A stretch of 64,000 nt of DNA from Mesoplasma tabanidae. GTDB lineage: Bacteria > Bacillota_I > Bacilli_A > Mycoplasmatales > Mycoplasmataceae. Location: assembly GCF_002804025.1 (NCBI RefSeq), contig NZ_CP024969.1, forward strand, positions 496,001-560,000, in the 5' to 3' direction. The notes below the pieces were generated by a model. The model was not told the DNA's origin. It made no database searches and saw only the letters and a list, made by a program, of their open reading frames with translations. Below are positions 1 to 7,962 of this stretch, one piece after another. The stretch's first letter is position 1; every line of letters starts with the position of its first letter. Made by a program: the position numbers and the translations under genes.

Positions 1-493
1 ATTCTTTTTCAGTCATTCCTGGTTTTACATATTCAAGAATTGCTTCAAAAACTTCATTTGTTATATCACATGCTTTTTGTAGTTGCTCAATTTCTCATTC
101 ATCTTTAACTATTCTAATTTCTGAACAATTAATTGGAACCAAAGTTTGATCTGTAAAAATTGATGCATATTTTTCAAATTCAGCATAATGAACTCAATCA
201 GATTCAAAACCTAATTTGTGAACATTATGTTCTTTTAAAATTTCTTTCATTTGGGTAAATAAATTACTTGAAAACTCTCTAATTTCAATTTCAGCTGGAA
301 TATTCTTTGAATTTCTTGCTGCTGTTATATATCTTCCATCAACTAATAAGTAACTTTTTGTTTTAGTTATTAATAAATAACCTAAAGATGATTTAAATCT
401 TGAAAATCAGTATCTATTTTCAGGTGAATAAAACAAAATTGCCTCAGCTGAATTTAATTCTAATAATTGATTTACTATTTGTTGTTTTTTCAT
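1..493 (-). CDS. pepP: Xaa-Pro aminopeptidase (M24 family), N-terminal part
   Basis: This is the N-terminal ~164 residues of a peptidase that removes the first residue from peptides with proline in second position; the C-terminal half lies beyond the window edge. The visible part is the creatinase-type N-domain (about residues 5-130, with FSRFKSSLGYLL and LLVDGRYITAAR) followed by the start of the M24 pita-bread fold (EIRIVKDEWEIEQLQKAC, then VKPGMTEKE). The metal ligands would be in the missing part. The start ATG at 493 follows an AGGAG ribosome site. Two in-frame TGA codons fall at tryptophan positions. In related genomes this gene sits near efp, but here efp is elsewhere. Family is secure; activity cannot be judged from the fragment. 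Confidence 0.88.
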
Positions 494-531
494 AAATACT
501 CCTTATTTAATTTATTATTATTTTGCCATTA

Positions 532-562
532 AATAAAAAAATAAAATAGTTAAAACTATTTT
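532..562 (-). terminator. Rho-independent terminator of rpmG
   Basis: A short AAATAGT / ACTATTT hairpin is followed on the minus strand by a T-rich run. The stem includes the rpmG stop codon, so the terminator is built into the end of the gene. Confidence 0.6.
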
Positions 563-699
563 TTTTGTTTATGTAATTCGTGTTTGTTACAGTTACTGCA
601 GAATTTTTTAACTTCTATTTTTTCTTTTTTCTTATCGTTTTTACCAATGTAATTTTCATTTTTACATTCTGTACAACGTAGAATATATTTTTCACGCAT
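556..699 (-). CDS. rpmG: 50S ribosomal protein L33
   Basis: This is a 47-residue ribosomal protein of the large subunit, near the E site. It begins [12 protein letters not shown] and carries two CxxC pairs (C9-TE-C12 and C34-SN-C37), the zinc-ribbon version of L33. The rest is Lys/Asn-rich as usual. It is a monocistronic gene with its own promoter (748-776) and a terminator overlapping its stop. It is too short for ordinary ORF listing but the match to L33 over its whole length is clear. Confidence 0.93.
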
Positions 700-747
700 A
701 AACGTCACCTCGCTAAACTTTTCTTGTATACATACAATATCTATTTA

Positions 748-776
748 ATAATATCAATCTTTATGATTTTTTACAA
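748..776 (-). promoter_or_regulatory. Promoter of rpmG
   Basis: Read on the minus strand, TTGTAA (776-771) and TATTAT (753-748) are separated by 17 bases, ending about 50 bases before the rpmG start codon. This is a good sigma-A-type match; it is inferred from sequence only. Confidence 0.55.
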
Positions 777-813
777 GTTAGATAGGCAATTATTTTATTA
801 TTAAATAATTAAT

Positions 814-843
814 TTGGTTATTTTTAATGTTTTATAGTAAAAT
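814..843 (+). promoter_or_regulatory. Putative promoter of the lipoprotein gene
   Basis: TTGGTT (814-819) and TAAAAT (838-843) lie 18 bases apart on the plus strand, 40 bases before the lipoprotein start. A moderate sigma-A-like match. Confidence 0.4.
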
Positions 844-882
844 ATTAATAATGATTTCAATCATTTATCTTAAGGAGGAATT

Positions 883-1935
883 ATGAAAAAATTAATAGCC
901 CTTTTAGGAGCTACTACTTTGACTGCAGCATCAGCATCAGTTGTTGTTGCTTGTGGGAATACGACAGTTCCAGAATATGAAAATTTTGCAAAATTAGCTA
1001 ACGCTACAAGACCAACATTAGATAAAAATGGTGAAGTACAAAAGAATGGATCAACTCTTGTTTACTATATAGGGGCTCAAGACAACCTTTCTTCTTTATC
1101 ATTTGAATATGCATTGAAAGAAGCAACAGTTGTTAGTCAAAATGCAAGTTTAGACGAAGCATTTGCCAAAGTGAATGAGGCAAATGGATCAAGTAATGAT
1201 TTTGCTGGAAATTTTAAAAAAATAGGTAATACTTTTGAATCTAATGATGAAAACGGTGAAGATGGTTTGAATTTAGCTCAAACTAGTGTAACTTATAATA
1301 AAAAGAAGAAATTATGATATTTTGAAAATCAAACAGATTTAATGACTTTTAGTGCAAAAGCAACTGGTGAAAAAATAGAAATGCATGGTACAACTGTTGA
1401 AACCGTTAGTGATCTTTGAACAGATAAAGCAACTAAAAAAATCTTAAATGATTGAATAAAACCTTCTGTCGCTAGAATGGTATACTCAAAAAATGGTCAA
1501 ACTATATGAGACAAAACCAAAGATGCGACTAAAATTAAAACAATAAATGAAGAAATTAATTCAAGAGTTGATGCTATAAAGAGTTCAAAAGGTCCTTTAT
1601 TTTTAATAATAAGAAACGGTGAATTTGTTGGTTATCTTAATGGATTTGAGGTTTACGCTAATCAAATTAAACCTGGTGATAATACATCGTTAAGATCAAA
1701 AAAATATGATTCAACAGATTTAACTCATAAATTTAATGAAAGTATTATGAATGTTGTTCATACTAAAAATGTTATGACTACTACATATGAATCAACAAAT
1801 ACAAGCTTTGATTTAAATAGTAAATCAAAAGGTAATTGAAAATGAGAACACTGAGATAATTGAGTTATCAGAGATTCTAAAACGTCATCAGAATCAGATT
1901 CATCATCTTATTCATACAATCTAAATAGATACTAA
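883..1935 (+). CDS. Membrane-anchored lipoprotein of unknown function
   Basis: This 350-residue protein has a classical mollicute lipoprotein signal: MKKLIALLGATTLTAAS, then lipobox VVVAC with the lipidated Cys at residue 24, followed by GNTT. The rest is hydrophilic, Asn/Lys/Thr-rich and ends in a Ser-rich stretch (SSESDSSSYS). Several TGA codons encode Trp, clustered near the C-terminus (NWKWEHWDNW). Start ATG at 883 follows a strong AAGGAGG site. I do not recognise a catalytic or binding domain; a short segment (LFLIIRNGEFVGYLNGFEVY) looks like a compact beta-strand core. It is the only gene found on the plus strand here and is flanked by its own promoter and terminator, so it is an independent unit. 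LspA encoded at 7325-7939 would be expected to process it. Confidence 0.85.
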
Positions 1936-1960
1936 TAGGACTTGTGATCCTATTTTTTAT
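1934..1960 (+). terminator. Terminator of the lipoprotein gene
   Basis: An AATAGGA / TCCTATT stem with a 7-base loop is followed by TTTTTATTTTC on the plus strand, starting at the stop codon. Confidence 0.7.
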
Positions 1961-1976
1961 TTTCTTATCAACTTAA

Positions 1977-1999
1977 ATAAAAAAACAACCCTAAGGTTG
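1977..1999 (-). terminator. Terminator of the tRNA cluster
   Basis: On the minus strand CAACC-TTAG-GGTTG is followed by seven T residues, 15 bases beyond the CCA end of tRNA-Leu. Confidence 0.65.
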
Positions 2000-2013
2000 A
2001 TTTTATTTATAAA

Positions 2014-2103
2014 TGGTCCCCAAGGCCAGACTTGAACTGGCACGGGAGATAAAGCCCGGTGGATTTTAAGTCCACTGCGTCTACCGATTCCGCCACTTGG
2101 GGA
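2014..2103 (-). tRNA. tRNA-Leu (anticodon UAA)
   Basis: A 90-nt class II tRNA: 7-bp acceptor stem TCCCCAA/TTGGGGA, encoded CCA, long variable arm, anticodon loop CTTAAAA giving UAA. It is the last gene of a five-tRNA transcription unit. Confidence 0.95.
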
Positions 2104-2109
2104 TGTATA

Positions 2110-2185
<76 letters not shown>

Positions 2186-2190
2186 AAAGT

Positions 2191-2266
2191 TGGTTGGGCT
2201 AGCAGGATTCGAACCGGCGCATGAGGGAGTCAAAGTCCCTTGCCTTACCGCTTGGCTATAGCCCAA
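2191..2266 (-). tRNA. tRNA-Gln (anticodon UUG)
   Basis: A cloverleaf with acceptor TTGGGCT/AGCCCAA, encoded CCA and anticodon loop CTTTGAC (UUG). Confidence 0.94.
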
Positions 2267-2270
2267 TAAA

Positions 2271-2355
2271 TGGTGGAGGGGGAGGGATTCGAACCCCCGA
2301 ACCGAAAGGAAGTGGGTTACAGCCACCCGCGTTTGACCGCTTCGCTACCCCTCCA
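2271..2355 (-). tRNA. tRNA-Tyr (anticodon GUA)
   Basis: An 85-nt class II tRNA with acceptor TGGAGGG/CCCTCCA, encoded CCA, long variable arm and anticodon loop CTGTAAC (GUA). Confidence 0.95.
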
Positions 2356-2361
2356 TTTAAA

Positions 2362-2437
2362 TGGTGCTGACTAAAGGACTTGAACCTTCGACCTATTGAT
2401 TACTAGTCAATTGCTCTACCAACTGAGCTAAGTCAGC
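2362..2437 (-). tRNA. tRNA-Thr (anticodon AGU)
   Basis: A cloverleaf with acceptor GCTGACT/AGTCAGC, encoded CCA and anticodon loop CTAGTAA (AGU). A tRNA-Thr with A34 is known from Mycoplasma capricolum and relatives, where A34 stays unmodified. First gene of the tRNA unit. Confidence 0.93.
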
Positions 2438-2480
2438 GATGCCTTTTTTTTGCTATCCTCTTTTAACAAGGACATTATTT

Positions 2481-2509
2481 ATTTTATATTATTAATTTTA
2501 AATAAACAA
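2481..2509 (-). promoter_or_regulatory. Promoter of the tRNA cluster
   Basis: On the minus strand TTGTTT (2509-2504) and TAAAAT (2486-2481) are 17 bases apart, about 45 bases before tRNA-Thr. Confidence 0.55.
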
Positions 2510-2542
2510 GCAAAATTTTTAAAAAATTACATTTTTTTAAAA

Positions 2543-2567
2543 TAAAAAAGTTGTTAATCAACAACTT
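2543..2567 (-). terminator. Terminator of plsC
   Basis: On the minus strand AAAGTTGTT-GATT-AACAACTTT is followed by TTT ATTTT. The stem contains the plsC stop codon. Confidence 0.7.
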
Positions 2568-3609
2568 TAAATATATCTTTAAATTTTTTCTTGTCTTTAG
2601 CTTTTTTAGGTTTTGATTTACCTGTTTTTTTGAAATCTTCTCTATTTTTTAAATTAATTTTGTTAATTAATTTATGATCTAATAACATTTCTTTATCAGC
2701 TCATTTTTCCATATTTTCAACGATTATTTTTCTTGTGTTTTTTGTTAAGTCTTCTGTTTTTAATGAAATATGTTTTAATGGCATAATTGGTTTACCAAAA
2801 ACAACTTTAATTTCAATGTGTTTTGGTCTATCTTTACTAAATACTTGATATGAGTTAATGATTGTTATAGGGACAACTGGAGCATTAGCCATTTGAGCTA
2901 CTTTTAAAGCTGCTGGTTGGAATTCTCCTACTTCTTGTGAGTGACTTCTAGTTCCTTCAGGGAATATAGCTAATGAGCGTCTAAAATCAACAACTAATTC
3001 TTTTCCTTCTTTAAAAGCTTCCAATGCACTTCTTGGATTTTTTCTGTCTAAAGGAATGCAATCCATTAAGCGAACAAATCTACCAAACTTTTTATCTTCT
3101 CATAATTCTTTTTTAGCAATAAATGCTAATGGTTGTTGTAAATAAAAGTTATTTAAAGCAACAAGAGCTACAGGGTCAAAATTTGATTGGTGGTTAGGTG
3201 CTAATATAACACCACGATCTAATCAATTTTCAATTCCTTCACATTTAACTGTTATATCAGAAACATACAAAATTCTTTTTGCAGCTTTTTTTACAAAGTT
3301 ATAACAATATTCTTCTGAAAAATACCCAGGACTTTTAAGATTTTTTTTATTAATTTTCTTTGCTTTACGCATCATGTTTCACATTGGGAATCACATGTAT
3401 GTCATTTTTCAAAAGTTTAATTTTAACTTTTCTTTTTTCTTTTTAGGTTTTTGTTTCTTTTTAGTTTTATTATTTTCTTTTATTTCAATAACTTCAACTG
3501 TGTCAACTTTTTTAGCAGTATTTTTTTTAACTGCTGTTTTTTTTGCTGTTGATTTTTTTGATACTGATGCTTTTGCTTCAGATTGTTTAATTTCTTTTTC
3601 TTTAGTCAT
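2554..3609 (-). CDS. plsC: 1-acyl-sn-glycerol-3-phosphate acyltransferase with Lys-rich N-terminal extension
   Basis: This 351-residue membrane-associated enzyme adds the second acyl chain to lysophosphatidic acid, giving phosphatidic acid for membrane lipids. The acyltransferase core has the catalytic motif N-H-Q-S-N-F-D (HX4D, around residue 137), a conserved PEGTRS motif, and a PVVPITI segment. Unlike typical ~240-residue PlsC, the first ~65 residues form a Lys/Ala/Ser/Thr-rich tail (STAKKTAVKKNTAKK) before the Trp-rich hydrophobic start of the core (FWKMTYMWFPMW); the C-terminus is also a basic tail. Start ATG at 3609 lies one base after the folA stop, so it is translated as the last gene of an acpS-folA-plsC unit. 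The extension may bind acidic phospholipids or nucleic acid (inference). Confidence 0.88.
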
Positions 3610-3610
3610 T

Positions 3611-4096
3611 TTATTTTCTCCTACTCATGTATTCCACATAAAAGTGTTCTTTTTCCACTATATTTATTTTATCAAAAATATCATAGTTAAAGTTTTTGAT
3701 ATGTACATTTCCTTCAAATTGATCTTTAATAATACTTCTTATTATTTCATCACATTCATCAAAGAATAATTCATAAATTTGACTACCACCAATTATATAA
3801 ATATCTTTTAATTTATTATTTTTAAATTCATTAACAATTAAATCTTTATTATTTATAAAGAATAAATTGTCTGCTTGCTTATCTTTATATTTATTGACAT
3901 CTCTTGTTAGTACATAATTAACACGTTTTGGTAATCCTTTAAAGTTCATTGACTCAAAAGTTTTACCACCCATTAACACATTTTGGTTTAGAGTCGTACT
4001 TCTAAAATGTTGCATTTCTTCTTTGATTGATCAAGGCAGTGAATTATTATTCCCAATAACACCATCTTTTGTTTGTGCTCAAATCATTTTAATCAT
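3611..4096 (-). CDS. folA: Dihydrofolate reductase
   Basis: This 161-residue cytoplasmic enzyme reduces dihydrofolate to tetrahydrofolate with NADPH, regenerating the cofactor consumed by ThyA (51572-52438). Diagnostic parts are IWAQTKDGVIG near the N-terminus, LPWSIKEEM with acidic Glu27 in the place of the usual catalytic Asp/Glu, MGGKTFESM, and IYIIGGSQIYELF for NADPH binding. The ATG at 4096 is chosen because DHFRs start 2-4 residues before the I-W-A-Q strand; a second ATG at 4087 is possible. It overlaps acpS by 8 bases and abuts plsC. Confidence 0.93.
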
Positions 4097-4424
4097 TTTG
4101 TTTCACCGCCATACCAACTGAATATTTTATTTCATGAGATATTGAAATTAATATATTACTCAATTCTTTATTTAGAATAATAGGCATTTTTTCAGCATAT
4201 CCAATATCAATTTTACTCATAGGAAAATTTTGATTAGCATCCAAAGTTTTAATAATAGCCTCTTTAACTGCTCATCTACCAGCAACAAATTGTAACTTAG
4301 ATTTTTTTGAAGACATCATTTTAATTTTTTCAAGTTCATTTTTTGACAAAACCTTATTTAAAAAATTTTCTCTCAAATTAACTCTTTTATTTTCAACAAT
4401 ATCAATTCCTATTTTTTCTATCAT
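4089..4424 (-). CDS. acpS: Holo-[acyl-carrier-protein] synthase
   Basis: A 111-residue enzyme that transfers 4'-phosphopantetheine from CoA to acyl carrier protein. It shows the two AcpS metal-binding motifs: GIDIVE (Asp8) and GRWAVKEAIIK (Glu55), and the C-terminal ISISHE motif. The reading frame needs one TGA as Trp in GRWAVKEA. Start ATG at 4424 gives MIEKIGIDIVE, the usual AcpS start; a nearby upstream ATG is out of frame. It is first in the acpS-folA-plsC unit, overlapping folA. Confidence 0.92.
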
Positions 4425-4469
4425 AGTTCATCCTTTAACTTTATTTAATTTTATCAATTAATAGCGCAT

Positions 4470-4504
4470 AAAAAAACCTTACAACATGCTATTGTAAGGT
4501 TTTT
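4470..4504 (-). terminator. Terminator between dCMP deaminase and acpS
   Basis: A 12-bp stem AAAACCTTACAA / TTGTAAGGTTTT with a 7-base loop is flanked by A-run and T-run on either side. It ends the upstream lspA-to-deaminase operon, three bases past its last stop codon. Confidence 0.85.
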
Positions 4505-4506
4505 AA

Positions 4507-4980
4507 TTAATCTATTGATATTTTTACATTAAAATCACTTATTTGATAATATTCAACCTTAGCTGCATCTAACATTCTCTTAGATGCTTTAACTTCAATT
4601 GAATCTTTATATTTATCTTCAAGATAAAATACTTTTTTAATACCTGCTTGAATAATTATTTTAGTACATTCGTTGCATGGAAATAGTGTCACATAAACAT
4701 CAGAATCAGTTAAATTGGTTCTAGCGCTTACAATAGCATTTAATTCAGCATGAGCTACATAAGGATATTTAGTATCAATTCATTCTCCTTCTCTTGATCA
4801 AGGAAACTTATCATCATCAACACCCCTAGGAAAACCATTATAACCAGTTGAAATAATTTGATTTAAATTATTCACAAGAATAGCCCCAACTTGAGTTGAT
4901 GGATCTTTACTTCTCATTGCACAAACTTTAGCAACAGTCATAAAGAATTGTTCTCAACTTAAAAAATCATCTCTTTTCAT
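4507..4980 (-). CDS. dCMP deaminase (ComEB family)
   Basis: This 157-residue zinc enzyme deaminates dCMP to dUMP, the substrate of thymidylate synthase. The zinc/catalytic set is present: H77-A-E79 and P101-C102-x-x-C105. TGYNGFPRGVDD is the family's substrate loop. Two tryptophans (SWEQF and PWSREGEW) are coded by TGA. The start ATG shares a base with the stop of the upstream rhomboid-like gene (TAATG), indicating translational coupling. It is the last gene before a strong terminator. The alternative name is late-competence protein ComEB; competence relevance is unknown here. Confidence 0.9.
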
Positions 4981-6425
4981 TAGAAAATAATTCCTAATCT
5001 GTAATTTGATACTGCTTCACTAATTGAAGCTAAATCAATTGTTGAGATTCTTGATGAATATGTAATAATTTTGTCATTTCATAATCCATTTTCAAATCTA
5101 CCAACTCATCCAATTTTTGCTGCTATTTGATTATAATGATCAAAATTCCCACCAATTTTATTTTTTCCATAAAATTGTAAAGCTGCAATAACACTATAAT
5201 TATATGCTGGTGCTTTTTTAAGAGTAACTACAAATACTATTCCTACAACTAAAAATACTATTAAGAATAAAATTAAAATGTTTTCTCTTCAAGTTCAATC
5301 TTTAATTGGTTTTTTAACTAATCCTGCAAAAATTGAACCAAAAATAATACCTGCCATTAATACTGAAAAAGAACTTAATTGGTCTTCACTATTAAAAATA
5401 GCTAAAATAATTAAAACTATTGGTCAAATAACTTTAACTTTACCAAATTTTGCAATTGGTGAAGTTTCTCCAGAAACATTCATTGCTAAAATACCAACCA
5501 TTATTCCAATAATTGGAAGGCAACCAGAGGTGATTGTATATGGTAGTGTAGCTGAAACTACAAAACCAAGTGTAATATAAGCTAAAACAAATGAAATAGC
5601 TAATTTTCAAACATTTCCAATAATGATTTCAGTAATCTTACTGATAGAAAATAATGATGTTGTTAATAAAAAAATCATTAAAGCGCTAAAAACTATCCCA
5701 TTCCCTGCATCCATCGCGCTAAAACCATAAGTGAAAATTCTTCATCATTGGCCACCAGCAATAGTTAATGACTGATTAGTACCACCAAATATAATCATAG
5801 GTGCTTGTCATGCTCTTATTGCTCATGGTACTAGAACTCCATTGCTATTTTCAGCTGCTCCTTGTAAAACGCTTAAATTCATAAACAAACCAATAATAGT
5901 AAATGAAACTGGCATTATAATGAAGAAAAATAAAATTATTCAAGTAAAACTAATGTTATTATTTTTAATTTTATTTAATGCTATTTTAAAATTATTCAAT
6001 TTAATTTCATCACTTAATTCTTCTACTTGTTCTTTACTTTCTGCAGCTTTTTCATTTGAAATATAAGTTTCTTTTAATTTTGAAATTAATGGTAAGAATT
6101 TAATTAAATTATTTTTAAGTTCTTCTGGTGTTGTAACAACCAAGATTTCATTTTCATCTTCACTTAACTTATTTTCATATTCACTAATGACGATTTTCAA
6201 TTTTCTTACTTTTTCATTCATAAAGTTCTTTTGTGCAGTAATTTCAATGTTTGATCAAGTTTCTGTTGAACCTTGAATTTGAACTTCAACGATTGCATGT
6301 TCATTAGAATTATTAATAAATAAAGTTCTTGATTCTTTTATTTTTTTATCTACATTTTTGTATTTATATTCTTTCTTTAAAAACTTTACTAATGCTTGAT
6401 ATGTGTTAGATTGTTTTTCAGTCAT
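4980..6425 (-). CDS. Rhomboid-family-like membrane protein, probably inactive
   Basis: The 481-residue protein has a soluble N-domain (about 1-160) and then at least six hydrophobic segments. The segment FGGTNQSLTIAGGQWWRIFTYGF matches the WR motif of L1 loop in rhomboid intramembrane proteases such as B. subtilis YqgP, which also has a soluble N-domain. A serine candidate sits in TITSGCLPIIGIMVG at the place of the usual GxSG. The helix that should carry the catalytic His (SSFSVLMAGIIFG) has none, and the L1 helix histidines are also missing. So it looks like a pseudoprotease. The C-terminal ~90 residues form an extra soluble tail. ATG at 6425 follows AGGAGG by 12 bases; in-frame TTG/GTG codons closer to that site are possible alternative starts. 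It overlaps rluD by 20 bases. Confidence 0.6.
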
Positions 6426-7341
6426 TTTCAACACCACCCTCCTGAATAATTTTATCTGTGAATTCTTTTGGTAATTCTGCTTTTAATTTTACCATTTCTT
6501 TTGTGATAGGGTGTAAAAATTCTAATTTATAAGCATGCAGCATTTGTCCAAAATCAGTTTGTTTTTCAGCTAACTTACCATATGATGGATCATTTACAAT
6601 TGGATGTTTAATAAAATTAAAGTGCACTCTAATTTGATGTGTTCTACCTGTCTCAATTGCACATTTAACTAAAGTTGTTTTATCTAAGCGTTTAATAACA
6701 TCAAAATTAGTAACCGCATATTTTGAATTTTTCGATGTAACCATCATTTTTTTACGATCATTTTGGTGTCTACCAATTGGTGCATCAATAATTCCTTTGT
6801 CTTCTTTTATTTCACCTCAAACTAAAGCAATATATTCTTTATAAATTTCATGATTCTTTAGCATTTCAGTTAATACTTGATGAGCTTTATCATTTTTAGC
6901 AACAATCAATAAGCCTGTAGTTTGTTTATCAATTCTATGAACTATACCTGGTCTTTCAACCCCACCAATTGTACTTAAGAATTTAGCATCTCTACCTAAT
7001 AAAGCATTAACCATTGTTCCTTCAGTATTTCCAGCTCCTGGATGAACAACCATATTGTTGGGTTTATTAACCACTAAAATATCATCATCTTCATAAACAA
7101 TATCTAAATCAATTTTTTCAGGATTAATTGTTGATGATTTAACTTCTGGAATAGTTATTTCAATTTCAATATCACCAATTAAGTTAAAGTTTTGTTTTGT
7201 TTCAACATTACCATTAACTGTAATATTTCCATCTTTAATTAAAGTTTGAATATAACTTCTTGAATATTCAGTAGATTCAGCTAATGCATCTACCAAGTAT
7301 TTATCTAACCTTACTTTTTCAACATTAGCTTTTAATTTCAT
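6406..7341 (-). CDS. rluD: Large-subunit rRNA pseudouridine synthase, RluD-type
   Basis: A 311-residue enzyme of the RluA/RluD family that isomerises uridines in 23S rRNA. An S4 RNA-binding domain occupies about residues 9-60 (VRLDKYLVDAL...SRSYIQTLIKDG). The catalytic motif is HRIDKQTTG with Asp138, preceded by VVNKPNNMVVHPG. C-terminally TGRTHQIRVHF is the second conserved motif. It reads through two TGA codons, one near the end, terminating at TAA 6408-6406. It overlaps lspA by 17 bases; the lspA-rluD pairing is conserved among Firmicutes. Exact target site cannot be told from sequence. Confidence 0.92.
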
Positions 7342-7939
7342 TTTTTTCTACCTCTTGATTTATTTCTTTTTTGTTTTGTTTTTTTGGTTTGAAAATATAA
7401 AAAATTTCAATAATAAAACAAACTGCTCCAAATCCAATTCCAATATTAACTCACATATCAGCTAAATTAAATACATATGTATTAGACCCTAAAAAACTGA
7501 ATCCTCAACTAAACATATCTACAACTCCACCATGAACACCATTAACATCCGCTGGTGCTCATGCTCTTGCTAATAAATTAGCAAATCCACCAGCCAATAG
7601 AATAGACGAAGTTATGATTCATTTTTTGTCATTTAAAAATATAAATGCTATCATTAAAGCTATTACAAATATACTTGCTAGTGTAACAGTTAACGCTAAT
7701 TTATCTGCATTTCTTCCGTATGCAGAACCCAAATTAATGATAAAATTCAAATTTAAAAATCCATCTATAAAGTTTTTCTTTTCTCCTTGATACATTGTTC
7801 CTACAACAATTCATTTAACTATTCAATCTGATAAAATTAAAAAACTCATAATTGGGGTTGCCACAATTAGTTTAAACTTTCATTTAAAATCATATGATTT
7901 AAGTCCGAATACTAAATTAGTTATTCAGTTTTTAAACAT
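7325..7939 (-). CDS. lspA: Lipoprotein signal peptidase (signal peptidase II)
   Basis: This 204-residue integral membrane aspartyl protease cuts the signal peptide from prolipoproteins such as that at 883-1935. Four hydrophobic helices are visible. The catalytic aspartates lie in GGVVDMFSW (Asp141) and FNLADMWVNIG (Asp161); the NLGSAYG loop before helix 2 corresponds to the family's NxGAAFG. It is longer at the N-terminus than the ~160-residue norm. Start ATG 7939 has a GGGGTGAT ribosome site. Placed between ileS and rluD, the classic Firmicutes order ileS-lspA-rluD. Confidence 0.93.
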
Positions 7940-7962
7940 AATTATCACCCCTTTAACAATAT

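Noticed and set aside
3374-3769. 131-codon plus-strand frame over plsC/folA and similar frames opposite other genes
   Set aside because: They are antisense shadows of well-supported genes with low-complexity Phe/Leu/Ser content, a result of Lys-rich codons on the other strand.
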